Below, piece after piece: positions 1 to 12,300 of a stretch of 64,000 nt of DNA (position 1 is its first letter; each line of letters starts with the position of its first letter). A program made the position numbers and the translations under genes. The notes under the pieces are model-generated. The model worked only from the letters and a program-made list of their open reading frames with translations, was not told the DNA's origin and did no database searches. The stretch is from Nereocystis luetkeana (lineage: Eukaryota; Sar; Phaeophyceae; Laminariales; Laminariaceae), in the NCBI GenBank assembly GCA_031213475.1, contig JARUPZ010000006.1, positions 5,080,045-5,144,044 on the forward strand, given 5' to 3'.

Positions 1-82
1 AGGACCAAATGTTAGTAAAAAATAGGGAAATATGTAGGTATTTGTGTGTACGGTAGGTCCTATTTACTATGGCCCTCCGTAA
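1..82 (+). mobile_element. TTAC MITE, cut by window edge
   Basis: Right part of a ~105 bp TA-target MITE ending in GGCCCTCCGTAA followed by TA. The family consensus starts TTACGGGGGACCATAGTAAA and ends with its inverted repeat; no coding capacity. Confidence 0.8.
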
Positions 83-91
83 TAGTCGGAA

Positions 92-240
92 CCCAGAGCC
101 GAGGGCACATATATAGCGGGCTCTCCTCCCCCCCTCCCCCCCCCGCCACGGCTTGCGCTTTGCATGCACCTGTATCGCGGTCAACACTTCCGCCCTTCCT
201 TCCCTGGTCTACCGCCTCGCCTCGAATAGCACCTCTCTAC
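92..240 (+). repeat. Dispersed repeat G, copy 1
   Basis: Shares TAGCGGGCTCTCCTCCCC, CACTTTGCATG-like and TGTATCGCG blocks with 49790-49925. The function is not recognised. Confidence 0.5.
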
Positions 241-349
241 CCACGCTTTATATGATGCACGCGCTCTCAGCAGATGACCGACTTTTTGGTTTTAGCAACT
301 AAAAAATCAAAATATCTGCACGGTGGGTTTTGAACTCACGAAATCAACC

Positions 350-3300
350 TTAGTAGGATTCGAGGGTACCGCTTGACCACCGGGGCCGATCGGCTTGGAC
401 CTGCACCATACAGATCCTGCACAACGTGTCATCTATAAGCGGGTAAGGATCTAGATAGCTAGGGCATGATACGTCCCATGTACGCAATCCTTTCCCGGCC
501 TCGGCCCTGTACGAAACCAAGCGGAATGCCATTAGAGGGGAGGAGGAGGAGGAGGAGGAGGAGGAGGAGGAGGAGGAGGAGGAGGAGGAGGGGATGGGGG
601 GGGTGGTAGCACCTCATCGGAAGCAGCACGAGGAAGCCCACGCCGCACCGCCGAAAGTCGCCGGCTAGAGCGTTCCAGCCGTACCCCGCCGATCTCCCAG
701 ATGATAGCAGGTGAACACCTTCCATAGCCTGAAAGCAGAAGGGCAAATATAATATAACAACAGGGGGGGGGGGGGGCAGAGAGTGATAAAGACACGGTGA
801 GAAAGAGAGACAGAGAGAGGCAGAGAGAGAGGAAGAGGTAGCATGATGGGCGGTGGTAGAAAGATAAAGAACTCAACCGAATACAAAAATAAGAACACCG
901 CAGGTTTGAGCCTTGTGTATGCTGGCACCTTGATGCCAGGGGGGGGTGGGGTGGGGGGGGGCACAATTTGGGGCAGGGCTAGGGGCGAGAAACCTGTTCG
1001 CTGTCTCCGAGCCAATCTGCTGCATCCCGCGCGATTACAACACAACCACAAGGAGAGCAACGACCAACACCACCCCCATCAACAACATCAAAGCCAAAAC
1101 TAACACCGACCCCGACACCAACACCACACCAACACCACACCAACACAACCACCACATCCACTATCCACCCACCCCACCCCACCACCATCCCCACCACCCC
1201 CACCTCATCACCACCAACACCCCACCACCAACACCACCAAGACCTACATCAACACCAGCATCACACCACCACCACCGTCACCACCACTACCCAGGGGGGG
1301 GGGGGGGGGGGGGGTACTCGATATCACGCATGGCCGTAGTCGTATGGCGGTAGTGGAGGGGGGGTGTACTCATTATCATGCATGGCCACAGTCGTATGAC
1401 CATAGACCCTCGCATCCTTACAATGCCGGGACCGAGCACGTCGGGTTTTCACCGACCAGGCAGACATTGCTTGCACCAAGCGCGGGGCGCCGTGAGATGT
1501 TCGGCGAGTCGCATGAAGGATGAGCTGCATCCTACTAAGAACCGCCTGTGAGGCGGACTTGCGCATGGATGACAGATTCGACCTGTTAGTCTAACTGAAG
1601 GTGTAGCCACTTCCAGAGATAGCAATGGGAGCACAATGTCACTGCCTCGTGGGTGCCTTACCATCAACACCACCTGATACGATTATTCCCACTTGTGCGG
1701 AGTAAAGGTTGTTCACCTCGCACAAATGATCTAACTCGACAACCCGCTGTGACCAACCGCCAAAAAAGCAAGAAAACGGTACTCGAGCTGTCTACAGGTA
1801 GCTTACGTAGTGAGCAGCATGTTTTACAGTGTCCTTACCAACCGACGCCAACCCAGCCTTCCTATATTATATCCTACCCAGAGGGGAGGGGGGGGGTTTA
1901 GCCTTCCACTATTACTTGAAAAAAAATCCACTCAAGTTTCAATGAGTTCGTCCCCAAAACGACTTGCATTTCTAAAGGACATGAAACTAGAACAAACAAC
2001 CGCAGTTTTTTTTCAAAAATTGGTAAATTAAACGGACCTGAAGAACCGCGGCGCCGCCTTGACCCCGCGCCCCCGCATGCAGGAAGCAACATCCAAGTAG
2101 AAACCCAGACGCGGTGGAAACGATGAGGGCCGTGTCACCGTAGGAGTTCGTCCAGCGCTCGGGGCGAGGGTAGGCCAAGATAGACGCCGACGCCCCAACC
2201 AAAACCGCCAGCCACGCCTTTTGCAGAAAACGGAAAAGGGGGGAAGGCGGGAGGGGGGGGGGTACTCATTATTATGCATGGCCGTAGTCGTATATTACGA
2301 CAATAGACCCTCGCATTCTTACAGCGCACGGACGGAGCACATCGGGTTTTCACCGACCAGGCAGGCGCCGTGAGGTGTTCGGCGAGTCGCATAAAGTGTG
2401 AACTGCATCCTATGTGCTAGGAACCGCAGGGGGGGGGGGGGGGGGGCGAAAAAAAGACAAAAAGAGACCAAGGTGGCGGTGGGAGCGGTGGGGACCCGTG
2501 CCACGATAGAGGTGGGTCTTTTTGGCGGAAACGTTTCTGACTGATGGAGCTCCTTAAGAACCGTGAGGAACTATATGCCGAATATCGTCGGAATGTCATT
2601 CCACAGGGCTGGGTGGGCACTGGCACAGTATGTACTGGGAGTACTGTAGTAATCTACAGATAGACCTTGCCAGTGCGTTCGCCGGTACTTTTTATCGTAG
2701 GTACGCCCAAGAAACACGCCATGTTATGGCACGCAAACCCAACCAACTGCGTTTCGGGAGGAGAGAGGAGATACAGCTTACTGCAGCAATCCAGTGTACC
2801 GATTGATTATGACGACAGTATACCCGCTACTGACTGAGGCGGCCAGTGCCCAGCCCTACCTGCATCCCAGTATCGTTGCAATTGCATCCGTGTTGTACAA
2901 TAGGGCATGCCTAGCGTACCTATAGGATATGCATGGGATTTGCTGCCATCCTGAAGCATTTTTGTCAAACTTGAGCGAGAGATGGAGAAAACTCACAGGA
3001 GCTACCCTTTATACCGTACCACGCGTCTGCGGGGGCGGTGCGAAGGGCGGCGGAGGCGGTGAGGAGGAGGGGGGTGTACTCATATAATGCATGGCCGTAG
3101 TAATGTGACCATAGACCCTGGGGGCAGAGTAGTAGGTGGAAGTGGTGGTGGCGGCGGCGGCGGCGGCGGGGGAGGCCGCGGTGGGGGCCGAGGCGGGGGC
3201 AGGGGCGGTGGAGCGCGGGAGGGGGGGGGGGAGGGGCAGCAGTGGAGACTGTGGCCGGGGCGAACGCGGGTGCGGTGGCGGTGGAGGCAGTGGTGGGGGG

Positions 3301-6300
3301 GGAGGCGGGGGCGGGAGCGGGGTGGGGGGAGGGGGGGGTGTACTCGATAGGAGAGATGTACTCGATCTCATGCATGGCCGTAGTCGTATGACCATGGGCA
3401 CTCGCATCCCTACAATGCCGGGACGGAGCAAGTCGGGTTTTCACCGACCAGGCAGACATTGCTTGCACCAAGCACGAAGCGCCGTGAGGTGTCTGGCGAG
3501 TTGTATGAAGCGTGGGCTGCATCCTACTATTACGGCGGACCATAGTAAATAGGACCTAAGGTATACACAAAAAAAACTATATATTTCCCTATTTTTACTA
3601 ACAACATTTGGTCTTATTTAGTATGGTCCCCCGGAATAAGAACCGCGTGTGAGGCGGACTTGCATATGGATGACGGCTTCAATGAGCTAATTTAAATTCC
3701 GGTGTAGCCACTTCCAGAGACAGCAATGGGAGTACTATGTAACTTCCTCTTGGGTGCCTTACCATAAACACTACGTGATACGACCATTCCCACTTGTGCG
3801 GAGTAAAGGTTGTTCACCTCGCACAAATGATCTAACTCGCCAACCCAGCTGTGACCGACCGCCAAAAAACAAAACAAAAAAGAGGTACCCTGGTTGTCTA
3901 GCTCACATGTTTTACAGCGTCGATGCCAACCGACGCCAACCCAATACCTGTTGGTGGGGGGGGGGGGCTTCTATATCGCCGAGCACAAACACATCATAGA
4001 CTCCAAAATTGAGAAGCATCCTCCACACTATAAAACATTCACACAGAGCAAGTTTTGACCACCTTCGCAACGCCCCCAGCTCTAATATTACCACCATATG
4101 AACCCTCCAACGGGCCCCCCCCTCCTTTCTCCCCCACAAGGGGAATGATCGGATCACGTAGTGTTTATGGTAAGGCACCCAAGAGGCAGTGACATAGTGC
4201 TCCCATTGCTGTCTCTGGAAATGCCGACACCGGAAATTATATTCACTCATTGAAGCTGTCGTCCGTATGCAATTCCGGCTCACAAGCTGTTCTTAGTGGG
4301 ATGCTGCTCACCCTTCATGCGACTCGCCGGATAACTCACGGCGCTTCGCGCTTGGTGCAAGCGATTTGTGCTTGGGCAGTGAAAACCCGACATGCTCCGC
4401 CCCGGCATTGTGGAGATGCGAGGGTCTATGGTCATACGACTACGGCCATGCATGATGTCGAATACGTCTCTCCTATCGAGTACACCCCCCCCCCCCCCGT
4501 CCCCCCCCCGCGAAGCTCGGTGCAAGCAATGTCTACCTGGTCGGTGAAAAACCGACGTGCTCCGTCTCGGCATTGTAGGGATGAGAGGGTCTATGGTCAT
4601 ACGACTACGGCCATGTACGACATGAGTATGCCCCACCCCCCTCCCTCCCTTCGCCCTCCCCTCCACCCACCTCCACACCTCCCTCCACACCTATCCACCT
4701 CGCCCCCCCTCCCCCCTCCATGCCTCCCCTTCCCCACACCCCCCTCCCCCCAAGAAAGTATGGAAGGATATAGGGGGAAACCAAGAAGAGGTGATGTCCG
4801 CCGGGAAGTTTGGGGGGCACAAGGCAGAAGTAGAAGAAAGTATAGAACGAAGGGAAAGGCTAGCGCTACGAAACAAGGTGGAATCAGAAAAATACTTCAG
4901 AGACATACGGGGGGTTCAGCGAAGGAATAGGAATGAAAACGTATTTGCACGGCCCAACGCGAAAACGCTGAAAGTGCGATTTCGTGTAGGTGACCTGGAC
5001 CTGCCAGAAAGAAGAAAGAGGTGTACCAGTAGCCGGGAGGAGGAGGAAGTGGATGCACAGATGTGCCCGAGCAGCAAAGCAACCTAGAGTAGAACTCACA
5101 TAGTAGGAGAATGCGAAACGTACAAGAAGGAACGGGATGTGTTAGAAATAGGATGAGGGAAATAGACGAATGTGACATGGAGGAGTTTGATACACTAGAT
5201 AGCAGCGATGAAACGATCGCTATCCTAGGAGATAGATGGTGGCCACAGGCGGCGAAACAGGAAGGAAATAAGACTAGCAAAACGTTTCTATGTAATATAT
5301 GGAAACAGCGTAATGTGCGCCCAATTGTTGGAGGTGTCTCTATTAGGAGTAGCAACGGTGCTCCGTCTCGAAAGGGATGCGTGGTCAACGGTCAAATGAC
5401 TAAGGCGAGCAGCAAATGAGAACCCCCCCCCCTCCCCCCTCACCCTTGAGTTTTCCACAATGAAGGCGTCTACGGCGCTCCCGAGGCTGAGCCAGAAGGT
5501 CAACAGGCCACCTCCAAGGATATAGCCGGCCACGACATCGGGGATGGAGTGGACCTGTGGTGGCGGTGTAATAGGAGGCACAGGCGGGGCGGGTGGGGGG
5601 GTCTGGTTCGACAAAATGTGCAGGCTCGACAACATGAAATAAAGCAGTAGAGGACCCTTCCTCGGGCACTACTGCACCAGAGGAATGCCTTGTTTTTTTC
5701 CCAATGACGTGTTTCTGCGGATGAAAACCCCCAACGAGGCCTTACGTGTGTATCATACAGCACGCAAGAAGCAGCAAGTGCTCACAACGACGATACAACT
5801 GGGTGATGGCGGTGATCGCGCTCGACGCTGGACTCAACCACCACAACAGCAGTCGCAGTACGCAGAGCCGAAGGCACTCCTTTTTATCATTGAAGAAGCA
5901 AACCCCCCAACCCAGCCCTTCCCGGCCTATCGCAAAGAGCACCACAGCGGCTGCGCAGGAACGATGCATGAAACCCACCCCACTCGCTCGGATGTACCAC
6001 CGAATTGATGGCGATGGTAGCGATCCAAGCTATTATAAGGCACGACAGCGGCAACAAACAGCGGCAGCATACAGCAGATAAAAAAAGGCATTTCTACTGT
6101 ACTATTCTTGGAGATGGAAACCCCCACCGAGGCCTTATTACCCACGTATTGTTCAGCACAGCAAGCAGCAGCAGCAGGAGTACGTATTCACATCGACGAC
6201 ACACAAACCCAGACCCACCCACCCAGCCACTCACTCACCCCCATGTACAATCGGCTGATGGCGATGGTAGCGCTCCAAGCTACACACAACCACAGCAACA

Positions 6301-9300
6301 GCGGCGACCCTCCCGGCTCCTCTTCCGCGCCCTCCCCGAGGCCGCCACGGTGGTAGTAGTGGCAGGTCACGAGGAACAGCGGTATGAGGGAGCCCATGGT
6401 GTGTGTGCTCGGAAGGCCGTATCTGTCCCACGCACGCCGGGATGGATGGTGATTACGATGAGGGGTCGGCGGGGGGGGGGGGGGGGGGAGTGGAGGAGGG
6501 GGGCGGGGGGGGGGGGTACTCGATAGGAGAGATGCACTCGATCTCATGCATGGCCGTAGTCGTATGACCATAGACCCTCGCATCCCTAAAATGCCGGGAC
6601 GGAGCATGTAGGGTTTTCACCGACCAAGCAGACTTTGGGGGAGGGGGGGGGGGGGGGGGGTCCTCGATATCATGCATGGCCGTAGTCGTAAGGCCATGTA
6701 TAGACCCTCGCATCACTACAATACCGGGACGGAGCACGTCGGTTCTTCACCGACCAGGCAGACATTGCTTGCACCAAGGTTCGGGGGGGGAAGGGGAGGG
6801 GAGAGGCAGGGGGGAAGGGCGGCGTACTCATTTGTTGCGTGCCTTAGTCATTCGACCATTGACCACGCATCTCTTCGACGGAGCACCGTTTCTACTCCTA
6901 ATAGAGACACCTCCCACATTTGGACGCTCATTTCATTGATTCCATATACTACATAGAAACGTTTTGCTAGTCTTATCCCCTTCCTGTTTCGCCGCCTGTG
7001 GGCAACATCTATCTCCTAGGACAGCGATCGTTTCATCGCTACTATTTATTGTACCAAACTCCTCCATGCCACGTTCGTCTATTTCCCTCATCTCTTCTTC
7101 CAACACATCCTGCTCCCCCTTGTATATTCACAGTCTCCTACAATGTGAGTTCTACTCTATTGCTTTGCCACACAGGCACATTTGTGCATCTACTTCCTCC
7201 TCCCGGCTACTGGCATACCTCTTTATTCGTTCTGGCAGGTCCAGGTCCCCTACACGAAATCGCAGTTTCAGCGTTTTCGCGATCCATTGGGCAGTGCAAA
7301 TACGTTTTCATTCCTATCCCTTCGCTTAATCCCCCGTTCATCTCTAATTGTTTCTCCGATTGCACCTTGTTTCTTAGCGCTAGCCTTCCCCTTGTTTCTA
7401 CCCTTTCCGCTACTTCTGCCTTGTCCCTCCCAAACTTCTCTGCTCCCTCCTATATACTTCCATACCTCCTCAACTACGCTATCCCATATGATTCCAGCTC
7501 TATCAACCATGGCTGGCAACCTCTTCTTTGGCATGTCCCTTATTTATGATGCCATTTCAACTTTCTTTTTGTCTCTATTTGTCTTGAGTGGGTACATTCC
7601 CAGTTCTGCTCTTCATACTGTACTACTAGTCGTACTTGAGCATCTTACCATTTTTGAAGGGCGGCGGGGGGGGGGGGCGTTGTGTATATTAACGCTGTGG
7701 CAAACTCTGCCATATGTATACATACATGGTACTTCGCACAAATATACAAGTATATAATGCTTATTGTAACAGACAGACAGCAGCGAGTTGTACCTGGTAG
7801 TATAAAGTAGTAGTGGTAGTAGTAGTAGTAGTAGCAGCAGCAGCAGTAGTACAGTAGTACATAGTAGTAGTGGTGGTATTAATAGTAGCAGTAGTAGTAC
7901 ATAGTAGTAGTAGCAGTAGTAGTATATTTAGTTTTATGTGCGAGGCGGGACATGATAGATGAAGCTGTCCATCGCGGAGCCCCTCCGCATAAAACGGAAC
8001 CGGGACGCAGACGACTACTAATACGGGATTCCGGGGGACCAGAGTAAGTAGGACCTAATATTGTTATTGATAGTAAAAATAGTAAAATACCTGGTACCTG
8101 GTAGGTTTTAGCGTTCACCGTAGGTCCTGTTTACTCTAGGTCCCCCGTAATAACACTGTTGTAGTTCATTATACCGTCTGATACTTCTGTACTGCTGTGT
8201 TGTGTCCTGGACTGCCGTACGATACTGCTTTTATGTTGTATCCCTCCGCACCGCTCGCTCCTACGGTGTCGGGCGGAGTGAGAAGCAAAAAAACTACTAT
8301 TAATACCACGTATTAAATAGCGCGTGCCACCGCACTTTCCTTTTGACTGCTGTGTTGACCACCCTTCATTATGGTATCGTATGGTATGGTACAGCAGTAT
8401 TAATAGGATCAGTATTAATAGTCTACAAGGTACTGCTTAAACCTGGGACATCATACGACCTGTACAGCAGTCGTACTTGAGTCGTCTTACTCTTACGTAT
8501 TATACGTACAGCATATATACCTGGTATGAGAGTGCTGCTGCACCGCGTAGATTCTGAACTATTATTACAGTAATACAAGCAACAACCATCGTGGTTACGA
8601 GTATATAAAACGAAAATCTGCAACCAAGTCCGGCAGCTCCCAGAGCTCCGTTGGTAGAGCGCGGCTCTGATAAAGCCGAGGTCCCGGGTTCGAACCCCGG
8701 TGGGAGTATATACCCTTTTTTTACATATTTCCATCTCTTTTTTTTCTCGTTCTTCTTCTCGCGTTGTGCCTTATCGAAATTATAATAGAACCAACAAGCA
8801 GTAGTGAACCAGGTAGCAGTCCAGCAGTGTGCTTTGAATTGGGATGAGAAACCCCAATAATACTATAATACTGCTACGAGTACTATAATTTTTTGTATTC
8901 ACTGTAGCAGTATATAATACCAGGTGCCAAGTACATTATTAGTACAGCAGTAGAACTAACTGTTGATAGTGTATACCTGGTACAAGTATACAGTAGTAGT
9001 ACTGCTGTAATAGTAGGATAAAGTATTAGTAGTAGTATAGTACCAGGTATATATTTATAGTAGTGTAGTAGTATAGCACTACAGTATATAGTTAACGTAA
9101 AGAAGGGTTGCCATCAAATAATGACAAGATTGATTATGATGAAAATATACATTTTGTGAAAAAAAAAGTCACCATATTTTTTTTTCCTTTCGTGATTTTA
9201 TCTTTCTTTTTTTTTTTCGTCGGCCCTGCTCTCTCCTGAGCCTGAAGCCTGAGGAGCCCCACGCGCTTGTTGATATTTACTACCGTGAAACCTCGCTTTT

Positions 9301-12300
9301 TCAAAAGACCGTGACCTGAGCTTTGTCAGCTGTGTGGTGTTAATGGGCATTGTATGCGAGTAGCGAGTAGGCATCGTCATTATGGAGTATGTAACTTGCC
9401 CAAAATACGTTAAGAAAAAAAAACGACAAAAAACTATTGTTACTGCTGCTGTATACCCTGGTACGTGAGATGGGTGTATCTCTGGTTCGACCTGGGTCTG
9501 CAGCAAGCGTCTGTTCGTGTAGGGTGTAGCGTGTAGGACACGCCAGGTATCGATGGTGCTCGGCCCGGCAAGCCGAGCGGAAGTGATCATGAAGCATGAC
9601 ACCAGTTATCTCACATGACAGCTGTCATCAGCAACTACTTGGTGACGGAGGCTGGGACTTCCCCGCCTCAACTATCATCACCTCTAAAAAGATCTGCGGC
9701 CACTTGTATTATGGGGGACCATAGTTAATACCTGGTAGGACCCAGGGTACACACAAAAACCTACCAGGTATATATTTACCTATTTCCACCAACAATATTT
9801 CGTCCTATTTACTATGGCCCCCTGTAATAGTACAAGAGTCAATATCCACGATAATAGCAAACGAACACCTTCTGTCCATGCACGATCTTGCATGACAGGC
9901 ATAGTCAACTGGCGGTAGAGCAACGACCTGGGACTCAACATAAATACGGGTACGTAACAACCACCCTCCGTACATTTTGTTGTACATGTATTTATACACC
10001 AGGTATATATAGTACCCAGGGTACTTCCGTGCTGCTGTAGAGGCGTTTACAATTCTTAAATAATAGTAGTAGTTTGGCTGCTCGTCCCCACGAGTTAATC
10101 GGTCGGTGGTTATCAAAATTCTGACGCCTCACATACCCAACATGATCAAGCTCCCAGAGCTCCGTTGGTAGAGCGCGGCTCTGATAAAGCCGAGGTCCCG
10201 GGTTCGAGCCCCGGTGGGAGTATACCTTCTTTTTTTGTCTTCTCGGGAATACCTGGGGTATATGTTGTCAGACACGATTCATTATAGGTTTGGTTGTTTG
10301 TCTCCAGTGGAGTTCCGCCTCTGAAAAAAAATGGATCTACCTACAGAATTGGTGGACTTCTCTCCTGTCGCTGTGTTTTAATCGATCGAAGGGCATGACA
10401 ATTCTGGCGCCTCGTAGGCATCACGTCTTCCAGCTCCCAGAGCTCCGTTGGTAGAGCGCGGCTCTGATAAAGCCGAGGTCCCGGGTTCGAGCCCCGGTGG
10501 GAGTATCCTACAGTTCTTTTTTCTTGGAAATATACATACACAGCAAGCAGGACTTCTGAAAAGAGGTTGCGTACGTGCGCCTTGATAACGGAGCTGAGCG
10601 GAATTTTCTATTAAATAACGGTTGCGCTTCTATACCAGGTATTTTTGAGCGGTTTTTCCCTACTACAGCAGATTTGGTTGTTGGCTGTGGATGACCAATC
10701 ATATTAGGTTGTTGGCTGTGGCCGACCAACCAGATTTGATTGTTGGCTGTGGCCAACCCATCGCTCCGCTCACATATGGGTGTCAATTATATTTTTAGGT
10801 TCATTTCAGAGGGCTCAGGTCCTGGAGGATCAGGTCGGCAGGGGGACAGGGTGCCGAGCGGGATCAGGGAACAATGTTAAAACAGGTTGTTACGTGTTTT
10901 CACTTGCCCGCCGAAATGATCCTCGGTGTAAAAGACGGAGTAGAAAACTCTTAGAAGCTTGTCTCCAAACCCGTTGTAAAAACTACCACGACTGTTTGAC
11001 AGCTGAACAAGCCGCGGGCACAGGCAACATGTGTACCTTTCTTCCCCACGGCACATGCGTATGTGAACCTGCACATACCATCCAATTTCTTGTGTGAGCG
11101 CAGGTTAGGGTCATGTCCGAAATATCGTTGCCATTGCTCTCGATTTTCACGGATTTTTTTCATTATTGGCCAACTCGTGCATTCTCTCTTTCGGCGGCAC
11201 TTGGAAAATTTGAGCAGACGAACATACACATATCCTTTTACATTGTATATACCCAGGTATGCGATTGATACAGTAGTACTACGAGCATCAGACAAGACTA
11301 TACGAAGACTATTATAAAATTCTCGTATGTGAACAATAGTCCACGATATGTTTCTGCTGATCGTCGGTAACCACAACACCGACAGCGGCCGGCTGCGTCG
11401 TCAGCAAGCTCCCAGAGCTCCGTTGGTAGAGCGCGGCTCTGATAAAGCCGAGGTCCCGGGTTCGAGCCCCGGTGGGAGTATCTCGAACACTTTTTCCATT
11501 TTTTCTCGCCCGTGATATCTCTCCTGCGTTTCCACAAGACCAACAACCAACAACCCTTATCTTGGTGCAAATAGATACATACAGCAATTCGAGGCGAGTA
11601 CGTACGCGAGTCGACGAGAGAGTAAAGAGCTGAATCGTTCTCGCGATAAAAACGCAAAACGCACGTGGCCGTACGTAGGGGGAACAGGTGAGAAGAGACT
11701 GCTGCAGTAAGTGGCCCCGGATCTGAGTTACGACTACAACATAAATACGAGGGAGGTTACGACTACAACATAAATATGAGGGAGGGAGGAGACAGAAGGG
11801 CGAAGATAGATAGTAAACGGGATCGGAAATAAATAACCAAATAGGACCCAACCGTAGTTGGGGGGAGGGGGGCGGGGTGTACTCGATAGGAGATATGTAC
11901 TCGATCTCATGCATGGCCGTAGTCGTATGACCATAGACCCTCGCATCCCTACAATGCCGGGACGGAGCATGTCGGGTTTTCACCGACCAGGCAGATATTG
12001 CTTGCACCAAGCGCGAAGGGCCGTGAGGTGTCCGGCGAGTCGCATGAAGGGTGAGCTGCATCCTATTACGGGGGATCATAGTTAACAGGATTTGTGGTAT
12101 ACATAAAAACCTATATATGTAACTATTTTTACTAACAATATTTGGTCCTATCAACTATGGCCCCCCGTAATACTAAGAACCGCTTGTGGAGCGGACTTGC
12201 ATATGGATGACAGCTTCAATGAGCTAAGTTAATTTCCGGTGTAGCCACTTCCAGAGATAGCAATGGGAGTACTACGTAACTGCCTCTTGGGTGGCTTATC

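Noticed and set aside
311-392. tRNA-like sequence on the minus strand (TGGTCAAGCGG A-box, GTTCAAAAC B-box, CTACTAA loop)
   Set aside because: Acceptor strands do not pair (GCCCCGG against CGTGCAG) and the D stem is poor. At most a decayed tRNA-derived sequence; it also overlaps the tentative last phosphatase exon.
532-1060. Pro/Leu-rich minus-strand frames
   Set aside because: Translations of GGA repeats, G runs and GAGA tracts; only the exon at 728-613 is supported.
3087-3552. Gly-rich plus-strand and Pro-rich minus-strand frames
   Set aside because: GGC/GGT simple sequence between two retroposon B fragments; frames on both strands are compositional.
10780-11097. 105-codon frame between tRNA copies 3 and 4
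   Set aside because: No homology recognised and frames on the other strand are as long; no support for a gene.
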